DNA of 28,518 nt from a virus, in IMG/VR virus record IMGVR_UViG_3300031705_000034, positions 1 through 28,518 of that record; one strand, 5' to 3'. A model generated the notes under the pieces. That model worked only from the letters and a program-made list of their open reading frames with translations, was not told the origin of the DNA and did not search any database. The number at the start of each line of letters is the position of its first letter. The first letter of the stretch is position 1. Shown piece by piece: positions 6,843-13,607 of this stretch. Made by a program: the position numbers and the translations under genes.

Positions 6843-6872
6843 TAACTAACAAAACAAAGTAATAATTAATTT

Positions 6873-7022
6873 TTAAAAAACATCTTCTTTTTTACTAAAA
6901 AATATTGTTAAACCTAAAACGCAAAGAAATATTCCGGCCCATAAATCCCAAAAAATCAAAAATTGTCTAATTCCAAAAAACATAAATGACATAAATAAAA
7001 TAATCTTAATTCTTTTTTCCAT
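6873..7022 (-). CDS. Small membrane protein, function unknown
   Basis: I place the start at the ATG at 7022 (49 residues, opening MEKRIKIILF), 5 bases after the stop of the zinc-ribbon gene. An in-frame ATG at 7076 would add 18 residues but overlaps that gene in another frame. Two hydrophobic segments are visible, about residues 6-15 (KIILFMSFMF) and 22-41 (IFWDLWAGIFLCVLGLTIFF), ending in SKKEDVF. No family is recognised. It is the last gene of the tiny-gene cassette, followed by the terminator at 6812-6842. An unrecognised membrane accessory function is all that can be inferred. Confidence 0.55.
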   Translation of the reverse strand: MEKRIKIILFMSFMFFGIRQFLIFWDLWAGIFLCVLGLTIFFSKKEDVF

Positions 7023-7026
7023 AATA

Positions 7027-7149
7027 TTATAAATTATCGTTTCGCCAACATTTTGCAGAACAAAAGCCGGGTTCATCTATTGGTTTTTCGCAAACATTGC
7101 AAGTAAATTCTTTGTCATCTGCCGGATTATAATCATCAAAATAACTCAT
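7027..7149 (-). CDS. 40-residue zinc-ribbon-like small protein
   Basis: The ORF runs from an ATG at 7149 to a TAA at 7027 and lies between two neighbours without significant overlap. The sequence contains CNVCEKPIDEPGFCSAKC, a Cys4 arrangement (CxxC, 10 residues, CxxxC) that should bind one zinc ion. The N-terminus is acidic (FDDYNPADDKEF). Such tiny Cys4 proteins are frequent in the accessory regions of Bacteroidota phages; function is unknown. It is two bases downstream of the DUF3310-like gene. Confidence 0.65.
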   Translation of the reverse strand: MSYFDDYNPADDKEFTCNVCEKPIDEPGFCSAKCWRNDNL

Positions 7150-7151
7150 AA

Positions 7152-7367
7152 TTATATTTTATATTTCATTTCGTTTTCTAAATAATACAATTCGCGTTCT
7201 AAATAATCAATAGCCTTTTCAAGATCTTGAATTTCATTTTCTTTTTTTCCGGCACGACAAACGTACTTTATAACATTGCCTAAATTAAAGTTTAGTTCAT
7301 AATGCTTTATTACGTCTATTAAATCGTAATCTGTTCCACTTTCGTAATGTTTTGGTGTATTGCTCAT
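7152..7367 (-). CDS. DUF3310-family protein
   Basis: This 71-residue protein matches the DUF3310 family: TPKHYESG near the start, then LIDVIKHYELNFNLGNVIKYVCRAGKK, and LEKAIDYLERELYYLE. The conserved GNxxKYxxRAGKK followed by DLxKAxxYLxRE is the family signature. These proteins are common in phage genomes and have been annotated as nucleotide-kinase-like, but their activity is not settled. The start codon fits the family N-terminus exactly. The upstream 71-residue basic ORF overlaps this gene's first 71 bases in another frame. Confidence 0.85.
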   Translation of the reverse strand: MSNTPKHYESGTDYDLIDVIKHYELNFNLGNVIKYVCRAGKKENEIQDLEKAIDYLERELYYLENEMKYKI

Positions 7368-7512
7368 AATATAATTTTAAGGTTCTTAAAACGCTTCTTT
7401 TTAGCCTTTTAAATAATGTTTGATTTTGTATTTCTTTTAATTGCGCTAAACTATGAATAAAAATTCTTTTTCTTTTATGAATTATATATAATTTAGTTGA
7501 ATCTTTTTCCAT
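7297..7512 (-). CDS. Basic small protein overlapping the DUF3310-like gene, function unknown
   Basis: The ORF begins at an ATG at 7512, 11 bases after the stop of the 111-residue gene, and encodes 71 residues. It is strongly basic (many K and R, such as KRKRIF and RFNRRNKAL). The final 71 bases lie inside the next gene in a different frame, which is longer than the usual phage overlap, so the C-terminal third may be fortuitous. No family is recognised. The position in the gene series supports it as real; its small size leaves doubt. Confidence 0.45.
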   Translation of the reverse strand: MEKDSTKLYIIHKRKRIFIHSLAQLKEIQNQTLFKRLKRSVLRTLKLYYEQYTKTLRKWNRLRFNRRNKAL

Positions 7513-7522
7513 AGCGCAAATT

Positions 7523-7858
7523 TTATTCTATTTCTTTTATAGTAACTTCATTATTTGCCAGCCATTCGTCAAAACGATTTTGCCTTGTAACAATTAAATC
7601 AATCCGGCCCATATCCTTCATAATTTCTTCGCTAATCTTTTCAGAAACTTTTTCTTTAAATCCCTGAACTAAATAATCCAATTGCTTTAAATCTCTTTTG
7701 TATGGCGTTCCGAAAATATATTGATTCTTAAAAACTTTGTTTAATAATTCTCTTTGTACCGTAAAATTTTGCGTAATAATTTGACCGTTTAAAGAATGAA
7801 TCCCGGTTCTATTTAATTTAATAGATAATTCGAATTGAAAATGCGTTGAATTATCCAT
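7523..7858 (-). CDS. Hypothetical protein in the small-gene cassette
   Basis: I place the start at the ATG at 7858 (111 residues), one base after the upstream stop; the in-frame TTG at 7867 is less likely. The N-terminal half has alternating strand patterns (HFQFELSIKLNRTG, QIITQNFTVQREL); the rest is predicted helical (LDYLVQGFKEKVSEKISEEIMK). Nothing in it points to an enzyme, and I do not recognise a family. It belongs to the run of tiny genes between the capsid gene and the head-tail connector genes. Confidence 0.65.
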   Translation of the reverse strand: MDNSTHFQFELSIKLNRTGIHSLNGQIITQNFTVQRELLNKVFKNQYIFGTPYKRDLKQLDYLVQGFKEKVSEKISEEIMKDMGRIDLIVTRQNRFDEWLANNEVTIKEIE

Positions 7859-7859
7859 T

Positions 7860-7988
7860 TTAAACAACTTTTACGTTACCGTTTGCGTAATGCTCGCAGA
7901 TTATACCTGTTGACAATATAATTGTCTTAATAGGCTTAATATTAAGTTTTACTAATTGCGCGATAATTTTTCTTTTAATTCCTTTCAT
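7860..7988 (-). CDS. 42-residue hypothetical protein
   Basis: The ATG at 7988 follows an A/C-rich leader (AAAACAAACAAG) of the type seen at most starts in this phage. A longer frame from 8066 would run back across the end of the preceding gene and through the GGGGT...ACCCC hairpin, so the short form (MKGIKRK onward) is preferred. The protein is basic at the N-terminus with a hydrophobic middle (PIKTIILSTGIICEHY). No family is recognised. It ends one base before the next ATG. Confidence 0.45.
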   Translation of the reverse strand: MKGIKRKIIAQLVKLNIKPIKTIILSTGIICEHYANGNVKVV

Positions 7989-8028
7989 CTTGTTTGTTTT
8001 AATGGGGTTTTTACACCCCGTTGTTTTT

Positions 8029-8268
8029 TTAAAATCTGTTCTTGTGCTCCTTAATAGCGTCTTCAATCATATAGTTGGAAGATGCCATTGCTTTAATCGA
8101 ACCCAAAGTTAAACCCGTATACCCATCCGCATCAGTTATAGAACCATTAACTCTTATAGTGTAAGAAAATCCTTTGTAATCTTGTAAAGAAACTTCACAA
8201 GTTACTGTGTAACCGTCTTTAATTTCAACCCCTTCATATTCTCCCGCTGATGTTTTAGATAATTTCAT
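8029..8268 (-). CDS. Hypothetical protein, first gene after the capsid operon
   Basis: I place the start at the ATG at 8268 (79 residues, MKLSKTSAGEYEG), not at the in-frame ATG at 8310. The 14-codon extension would lie across a promoter-like TAGATTTG and an A/C-rich leader (AACAAAACAAACAAA). The protein is predicted mainly beta with a C-terminal helix (IKAMASSNYMIEDAIKEH). No family is recognised. It is the first gene of a transcription unit that begins just after the capsid-operon terminator. Confidence 0.6.
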   Translation of the reverse strand: MKLSKTSAGEYEGVEIKDGYTVTCEVSLQDYKGFSYTIRVNGSITDADGYTGLTLGSIKAMASSNYMIEDAIKEHKNRF

Positions 8269-8294
8269 AATATATTTGTTTGTTTTGTTCCCTA

Positions 8295-8302
8295 CAAATC
8301 TA
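8295..8302 (-). promoter_or_regulatory. Promoter -7 element for the small-gene cassette
   Basis: Minus-strand TAGATTTG followed by T matches TAnnTTTGY. It lies 26 bases before the ATG at 8268 and about 90 bases downstream of the capsid-operon terminator, where a new transcription unit would be expected. The -33 region is only a run of T. Confidence 0.5.
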
Positions 8303-8387
8303 CAACGCATTATTGAATTAAAAAAATATTTTTACTTTTATTTTAAAGTTTTTTTTCATTTTGTTTGTTAACCCCTATAAATAAAGG

Positions 8388-8425
8388 GCAAAAAAAAAGG
8401 CCCGAAAATTAATTCAGGCCCTTCA
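8388..8425 (-). terminator. Rho-independent terminator after the major capsid gene
   Basis: On the minus strand AAGGGCCTGAA pairs with TTCGGGCCTT around the loop TTAATT (ten pairs, one bulged G, one G-U), followed by a run of nine T. It lies 20 bases after the capsid stop and closes the head operon. Confidence 0.88.
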
Positions 8426-8444
8426 AAATATAAAATTTTAATAA

Positions 8445-9626
8445 TTATGCAGTTTCTAAAGCCGCTTTTGCAACTGTAAAAGTTCCATTTACAAACGCAT
8501 TTGGTAAATAGTTTGTTAATGCTACTCTTTCAGATACTCTAACGGTAACGAATCCATCTCTTACGTTTGTTCCGTCTTCTCTAAAGAATTCAACATTTAC
8601 GCCATCACGAACCCAAAGTTGTGTTCCAACTCCAAAGTTTCCAATTAAGAATGTACCCGCAGCGATTGCAGTATTTAAAACAACTTTAACACCCATAAAT
8701 GAAGGTTGTAACCCACCATAAACCTGGTCTTTAATATAGTTGTTTGTAGTATCTTTTAATAATAATATTTTATGAAAATCACTTGGATTTAATAAAATAG
8801 TATCTGCATTATAGTTAGATAAAGCTAATTGATTTAATGACGCAACAATTACATCAAATTCATTTGCGCTTTCAACTGTTCCAGCTAAAGATCCCGCAGC
8901 AAAGTCTGCAGCATCACCAATGATTCCGCTTAATTGCGCACCGGTACCCGCACCGCTTAATATTTGAGCATCTTCAACCTCTAATAATTTTTCCGGCGCA
9001 CGCGCTGAAAGGTAAGAAGTTAATTGAGGCGTATCAGCTAACATTTCTTCAGAAATTCTGAAGTAAGTTCCGATTTTTCTCACGTTTGCATCACTTGCAG
9101 TCATATCGAAATCAGATTGTGTCAATGTAACACCTTCAGCCGTTGCAGCAGCACCGTTTGAATATCCTGATTCTTTTACAAATCTTACAACATCGCTTTG
9201 AGTTGAACCCATTGCTAAAAGTTGTCTAATGTGAACCGGTCTTGTTGGGTCAAATTTATATCCCGCTACTCTGTCAGCCGGTATAACTTCACCCGTAAAA
9301 TCAGCACCAACAGTCATATCAGCTTTGATTTCAAAAGATGCACTTCTTGAATTTCCTTTTGATATTCCTTCGATTGCACCGTTTTCGATTGCTTCATTTA
9401 AAGCGCCTTTAAAAGACATTCTTTTTGAAGCGCTGAAATGTTTCTTGTTTGAAACTTCCATTGCGTCGATACGCTCATTAAATTTGTTAGTGATTTCAGT
9501 AATTTCACCTTTTACAATTTCGTTTGCTTTTAAAACAACTTCACTTTGTGATTTGTTTGATTTTTCAATTTTAGAATCAATTGCTTCATTGAATTGATCT
9601 AATTGGTTTTTTAAATTTTCGTCCAT
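8445..9626 (-). CDS. Major capsid protein, HK97 fold
   Basis: This 393-residue protein has the expected two-part structure. Residues 1-100 are helical and charged, like an HK97 delta/scaffold domain removed during maturation. From about residue 100 the HK97 fold follows (GADFTGEVIPADRVAG, PVHIRQLLAMG, TYFRISEEMLADT, APEKLLEVEDAQILSGAG, a Gly-rich segment, ILLNPSDFHKILLLKD, GVKVVLNTAI, LIGNFGVGTQLWVRDGVNVEF, VTVRVSERVAL). It lies 2 bases downstream of the prohead protease, as is typical. It is the last gene before a strong terminator. The cleavage site cannot be fixed from sequence but should lie near residues 85-105. Confidence 0.93.
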   Translation of the reverse strand: MDENLKNQLDQFNEAIDSKIEKSNKSQSEVVLKANEIVKGEITEITNKFNERIDAMEVSNKKHFSASKRMSFKGALNEAIENGAIEGISKGNSRSASFEIKADMTVGADFTGEVIPADRVAGYKFDPTRPVHIRQLLAMGSTQSDVVRFVKESGYSNGAAATAEGVTLTQSDFDMTASDANVRKIGTYFRISEEMLADTPQLTSYLSARAPEKLLEVEDAQILSGAGTGAQLSGIIGDAADFAAGSLAGTVESANEFDVIVASLNQLALSNYNADTILLNPSDFHKILLLKDTTNNYIKDQVYGGLQPSFMGVKVVLNTAIAAGTFLIGNFGVGTQLWVRDGVNVEFFREDGTNVRDGFVTVRVSERVALTNYLPNAFVNGTFTVAKAALETA

Positions 9627-9628
9627 TT

Positions 9629-10318
9629 TTAGTTTTTTAACGAGTTAATTAAATATTTATACACTTCAGAATCATTGTTTTTTACTTCAACATTCGGCAA
9701 AGTGATTTTATCAACCGGCTTTGTGAATTCAATAAATAATGATTTCAATTTTAAAATTTCCGCTTCAATGGCAAAACCCATATCATCCGAAATTTGTCCT
9801 TTTTTTAATAATTTTGCTAAATTATCGTAGCGCTTTGAAAGTTTATCCAAATCCACGTTTCCTTTGACGTCTAATATCTTTGCCTGGTCGTTTGCTGCTA
9901 ATGTAACCGCACTAATTTCATAAAGTTTAACTTCATTTATTTCGCGATAATCGCCACGATCCTTGCCTTGGATTGGTAAAATTCCAACACTATTTTCAGT
10001 AATTACGCCGGATTTCATAAGTTCCACAACGTCTTTTCCTAATTGAGTTTTAGCAATTTGCGCAACAAAAACCAAACCTTTGTCATCTTCATACAATTCC
10101 AACATTTTACCAATTGGTTGGTTCATATCGTGCTGGTATAAATACTTAACACGTTCACCATTTTCGGCAATTGTCTTTTTATAAGCGCCTTTAGTTATAA
10201 TATCATTGTCGGAATCTTTATTTCCAAAGATACTTCCGTAACCTTTAATAATTCCGGCGTTTTCATCCGCATCAATTAGTTCATTGATTGGAGCCGCTTT
10301 GTAAAGAATTTGATTCAT
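9629..10318 (-). CDS. Prohead maturation protease, HK97 family (S78/U35)
   Basis: This 229-residue protein shows the HK97 prohead protease signatures: GYGSIFGNKDSDNDIITKGAY, then VKYLYQHDMNQPIGKM with the presumed catalytic H63, and MKSGVITENSVGILP with the presumed catalytic S110. These serine proteases are packaged in the procapsid and remove the capsid delta domain before expansion. After residue 150 the chain is a helical, charged extension (LDKLSKRYDNLAKLLKKG). The gene is preceded by a late-type promoter motif (10333-10340) and followed after 2 bases by the capsid gene, so the two form one unit. Confidence 0.92.
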   Translation of the reverse strand: MNQILYKAAPINELIDADENAGIIKGYGSIFGNKDSDNDIITKGAYKKTIAENGERVKYLYQHDMNQPIGKMLELYEDDKGLVFVAQIAKTQLGKDVVELMKSGVITENSVGILPIQGKDRGDYREINEVKLYEISAVTLAANDQAKILDVKGNVDLDKLSKRYDNLAKLLKKGQISDDMGFAIEAEILKLKSLFIEFTKPVDKITLPNVEVKNNDSEVYKYLINSLKN

Positions 10319-10332
10319 AAAAAAAATTTTTG

Positions 10333-10348
10333 TAAATATACGGTTTTT
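10333..10348 (-). promoter_or_regulatory. Late-type promoter for the protease-capsid unit
   Basis: Minus-strand GTATATTTACAAAAATTT matches the shared late motif; the -7-like element TATATTTA is at 10333-10340, 14 bases before the ATG at 10318. No TTTG is seen at -33. It starts just after the stop of the 58-residue gene. Confidence 0.5.
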
Positions 10349-10353
10349 GATTT

Positions 10354-10530
10354 TTAGTTTTGATTTGATTCAAATGGTTCGAAAACAATATCGTTATTTT
10401 GTTCCGGCAATGGTTTACTATGATTATTAGTACCAAATAAAAAAATTTCATCAGGTATTCCTTTCGTAAATGCTTCGCATTCGTTTCCTAAAATATGATG
10501 TTTACACATCAAACATAAATTTGTTATCAT
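10354..10530 (-). CDS. 58-residue Cys-containing protein next to the head genes
   Basis: The ATG at 10530 overlaps the stop of the MuF-type gene (ATGA), which supports translation by coupling. The sequence has CLMCKHHILGNECEAFTKG followed by IPDEIFLFGTNNHSKP and IVFEP. The pattern CxxCKH, GxxCEAFPxGIPDEI, G..DHxxP, FEP is one I know from small phage proteins encoded beside portal and minor head genes; its function is not established. The three Cys plus His could bind a metal. Length is typical. Confidence 0.7.
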   Translation of the reverse strand: MITNLCLMCKHHILGNECEAFTKGIPDEIFLFGTNNHSKPLPEQNNDIVFEPFESNQN

Positions 10531-12128
10531 ATTGCGCCTATTATTTTTAAAGTATCTTCAAACGCCTTTATAAAACCGCTTGGAATGTTTGTATTTGTTT
10601 GTATTGCTGCGCCTACTTCGGCCCATAATTCGCCAATCGTACTTCCGCCATATTCAGAAACTTGGTACCATTCATTTCGTAATATATTATTTTTTATTAA
10701 TTGCTCACTAAAAACATTTCTCGCTCCATAGGTATAATCTACAATGTGAAACGATTCGTGTGCGGTTGTTGTATATAGTGACCTTTCGCCTTCAATAGTC
10801 CATCTTTTAGTGCTTTTTAGCTTTTGTATTTTATCTCTATAATACGCCGCTCTTTCTGCATTTAAATCCGGGCGGTTTAATATTTCCTCCCATTGTTTCA
10901 ATCGATATTCTTTATTCCTTAAAAATATTTCTGCATTCTTTTTACTTAATTTATCGGCCGATTTTGAATAACTTTTTTGTAATCTTAAATATTGCGGATT
11001 GCTTGGAACTCCATTTTCTAATCTATAACCCGCAACGCCCCAACTTCCGCTCCTTTTAGTTTGAAATCCAATATCATTTTTAACTTTAGATTTATATTTT
11101 CCTAAAACATCTTCTAAAGCATTTAAAATTTCATTTTGTTTTTTTAATGTAAGGCCTTTAAAATTTACACTATCAGCAAACTTCAACATTCGTTCCTCGG
11201 CTTCTTGTAAAGTTTTAGCCGGAATAAATGCAGTATTTTCACCCGCACCAACCAACGTTGAACTAATAGCCGAAGCAACATCAGCTAAACCAAACCCGGT
11301 TGAAGCTGCGCCACCTAATCCAAAATTTATATCTGTTATTTCTCCAACCGCTTGCGCTCCTTGTTTCGGAAATGGCGCAATACTACATCGGCAGTTTATA
11401 ACTTCAGCAGCCGGCCCGCTTGGATCACCTGGGTACATCATTAAAGAACCCCCAACCATAAACGGTTCATTGTATGGTATTGGTTCACTTGCACCCGCTT
11501 CGGAATGCGTGCTTCGCGTTCTGTCGTCAAACGATGCAATCCATTCCTTCATCATTTGTGCGCCCGGAAATATAGTTGTAGCGGATTCCATTGTTGCAAA
11601 GTTAGCCGCGTTGGTTGCTTCCGTTCGAACTAAACGTTCCGATTGATATTTTGAATATCTATTGAATTGGCTTTTTAAAATACGGCCCTTTTCTGTATTT
11701 CCTAACGTCATAAATTCAGGATCACGCATTAAATTTTGCGTCACCTGAATAAGTGTTTTTTTTGCAGTTCCTGAAACTAAAGTAACTCTTTGCGCACCAA
11801 TAGCGGAACCAAATGAAGCAAATTTATTTGTCCATTGATCAGCATATTGATTCGGATTAACGCCTTTAGATAAATATTTATCATAATTCTTTGCATACCA
11901 TTTTGCAAATTGCAATCCAATATCTGAATATAAATCCCGGTATATTTTAAGCAAATCTTTGTCTTCAAATAACAATTGAAAATTCGTTTGGCCTTCAGCT
12001 AAAAAAGAAATAACGCCTTTATTATATTCGCTTTTATAATATCGCTTTACTTTTGATAATTGGCTTTTTTCTGCTTTGTCTAATTCCTTTTCAAATGCGG
12101 TTTGCCACTTATTTCTGTTTATCTTCAT
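10527..12128 (-). CDS. MuF-type minor head protein fused to an HExxH metallopeptidase-like domain
   Basis: I place the start at the ATG at 12128 (533 residues, MKINRNKWQ), overlapping the portal gene by 20 bases; an in-frame TTG at 12137 is less likely. Residues 1-250 form the head morphogenesis (Mu gpF/SPP1 gp7) region: a helical N-terminus, RLVRTEATNAANFATM, KEWIASFDDRTRSTHSEAG, and the zinc-like ending INCRCSIAPFP. After a Gly/Ala linker, residues 305-445 are helical and charged. Residues 453-461 read TTTAHESFH (HExxH at 457-461), and GELWAEVGA (E500 or E504) could supply the third zinc ligand. The N-terminal part should act in head assembly; the C-terminal part looks like a zincin effector or processing peptidase delivered with the virion. 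No immunity gene is apparent nearby. Confidence 0.85.
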   Translation of the reverse strand: MKINRNKWQTAFEKELDKAEKSQLSKVKRYYKSEYNKGVISFLAEGQTNFQLLFEDKDLLKIYRDLYSDIGLQFAKWYAKNYDKYLSKGVNPNQYADQWTNKFASFGSAIGAQRVTLVSGTAKKTLIQVTQNLMRDPEFMTLGNTEKGRILKSQFNRYSKYQSERLVRTEATNAANFATMESATTIFPGAQMMKEWIASFDDRTRSTHSEAGASEPIPYNEPFMVGGSLMMYPGDPSGPAAEVINCRCSIAPFPKQGAQAVGEITDINFGLGGAASTGFGLADVASAISSTLVGAGENTAFIPAKTLQEAEERMLKFADSVNFKGLTLKKQNEILNALEDVLGKYKSKVKNDIGFQTKRSGSWGVAGYRLENGVPSNPQYLRLQKSYSKSADKLSKKNAEIFLRNKEYRLKQWEEILNRPDLNAERAAYYRDKIQKLKSTKRWTIEGERSLYTTTAHESFHIVDYTYGARNVFSEQLIKNNILRNEWYQVSEYGGSTIGELWAEVGAAIQTNTNIPSGFIKAFEDTLKIIGAI

Positions 12129-13557
12129 ACGTTGCAACCTTAATTCCTTTTATTTCTTGTTTAGGTGTTTCAGTTTGTTTTAAAAACTTATTTACATCAA
12201 CATCAATAGGTTTAATCGGTTCATCGATTTGATTAGAGTTCACCGGGATTAAATTAGCCGGAATAAAATAATCATTTAATACCTCACTTTCTTCATCAAC
12301 CCCGTAAGACATAACAGAACGTTTTTCGTTTGGTGTTAACCACCACGCTTTCAATAATTGGTCAACTACTTTGTCCGCCTCTTCTTGTAGTTCAGGAATA
12401 ACAGTAAAATCAAACTCAATACATACATTCCCGTATTTTGGGGCCAACCAACGATTTAATTCGTCTTTTATTTTAAGTAATTCAGGAATAACGGCATTTT
12501 GATATAAGGCTTTTTTAGCCTCGCGCATATTGTTGTAAGAACTTGAATCAGTATTATTTAATAATTGAACCGGAACGTTGTAAACGTTACATAAATCCTT
12601 TACAGATGCGTTATATTGTTCGATTAAAGATATATCCGCCGCATTTAAACCAAAGTTAACCCACGATAATTTCTTTGGTGTTATAATAACATCACCGGCA
12701 TTTTCAGAACCTTGGAATTGCCTTCTGAATTTATCTTTTAATTGTTGCGCTTGCACTTCATTTAAATCACCCTCTTCGGACATCAATAACCCTCGGGCCG
12801 TTTGGTTCTGTAAATATTTAACTCCCGTCTGAACCGCTTCATTGTTTGTTGTTAATGAACGTAATCCGGCACGCAATGGCGATTGCCCATATAAATGCGA
12901 ACCCGTTCCGTCATAATACGGGTTAAAATCTTTTATATGGCATATTTCAGATGCGGGAACTTCAAAATTCCCGTTATAATTAACCTTGTAACTTCGAACT
13001 GGTTCCATAATACCGCCCGAAACAATTTCCATTACTTGCGAAGGCATTACATACATTTCAGTAAATTTACCTTGCTTTGGCCCTGAATCCGGCCCAATTC
13101 CATAGATATATCTGTTTCCCGTTAATTTACCAAATGAAATTGCTTCAGTAAGAAACGAATTCCAAGATTGCCCGGGATTCGGACGTTCCAAAAGTTGGTG
13201 CAAATCTGTATCTTGTAATTCAACTAATGATTTCTTTTGTAATAATGCCGCTTTGTTAATTGTGGTACTGTCAATAGTTCCACTTGTTAAAGATTTATAG
13301 CGTTTATAATTATTTTTATCTTTAATTTCATAAACTTGAAACGGAATTGTTGTTGCCGCTTTAGAAATTAAATTAATTAACGAATAAATAGTTGCATTCT
13401 TTTGATAACCCTCGGTTATATATGAATCATCATTTTCAGAATTCCAAACAATTGAATCACCTAACCAATTATAAATCGCCTTGTTATAATTTAAATTTGT
13501 GTTTTGTGTTTGGTTTTTTCCTAAAATTGATTTTAATTTATCTACAAATGAAGCCAT
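12109..13557 (-). CDS. Portal protein, HK97 family
   Basis: This 482-residue protein matches the HK97-type portal family (PF04860). Visible markers are YSLINLISKAATTIPFQVYE near residue 55, DTDLHQLLERPNPGQSWNSF near 120, FGKLTGNRYIY, EICHIKDFNPYYDG, GQSPLRAGLRSL, NQTARGLLMS, and the late block VYNVPVQLLNN with SSYNNMREAKKALYQNAVIP and LNRWLAPKYG. The dodecameric portal forms the packaging and ejection channel at one capsid vertex. The length is normal. It follows the large terminase gene, separated by a late-type promoter, and overlaps the MuF-type gene. Confidence 0.93.
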   Translation of the reverse strand: MASFVDKLKSILGKNQTQNTNLNYNKAIYNWLGDSIVWNSENDDSYITEGYQKNATIYSLINLISKAATTIPFQVYEIKDKNNYKRYKSLTSGTIDSTTINKAALLQKKSLVELQDTDLHQLLERPNPGQSWNSFLTEAISFGKLTGNRYIYGIGPDSGPKQGKFTEMYVMPSQVMEIVSGGIMEPVRSYKVNYNGNFEVPASEICHIKDFNPYYDGTGSHLYGQSPLRAGLRSLTTNNEAVQTGVKYLQNQTARGLLMSEEGDLNEVQAQQLKDKFRRQFQGSENAGDVIITPKKLSWVNFGLNAADISLIEQYNASVKDLCNVYNVPVQLLNNTDSSSYNNMREAKKALYQNAVIPELLKIKDELNRWLAPKYGNVCIEFDFTVIPELQEEADKVVDQLLKAWWLTPNEKRSVMSYGVDEESEVLNDYFIPANLIPVNSNQIDEPIKPIDVDVNKFLKQTETPKQEIKGIKVATYEDKQK

Positions 13558-13582
13558 ATTTTATTTTAGTGTAAAATTTTCG

Positions 13583-13598
13583 TAAAAATACAAAATTA
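13583..13598 (-). promoter_or_regulatory. Late-type promoter upstream of the portal gene
   Basis: The minus strand reads TTTTGTATTTTTACGAAAATTT, best matching the late motif with -7-like TATTTTTA at 13583-13590. A second, overlapping TAATTTTG at 13591-13598 fits the standard TAnnTTTG element. It lies between the terminase stop (13608) and the ATG at 13557. Confidence 0.55.
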
Positions 13599-13607
13599 AT
13601 AATTGTT

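Noticed and set aside
7023-7076. 18-residue N-terminal extension of the small membrane protein
   Set aside because: It overlaps the zinc-ribbon gene in another frame, and the inner ATG lies 5 bases after that gene's stop.
7984-8028. GGGGT...ACCCC hairpin as a terminator for minus-strand genes
   Set aside because: On the minus strand it is followed by ATTAAAAC, not a T-run. A T-run follows only on the plus strand, where no gene was found.
8066-8310. N-terminal extensions of the 79-residue gene (to 8310) and of the 42-residue gene (to 8066)
   Set aside because: The first would cover a promoter-like TAGATTTG and an A/C-rich leader; the second would run through the preceding gene's end and a hairpin. 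The inner ATG codons have the usual leaders.
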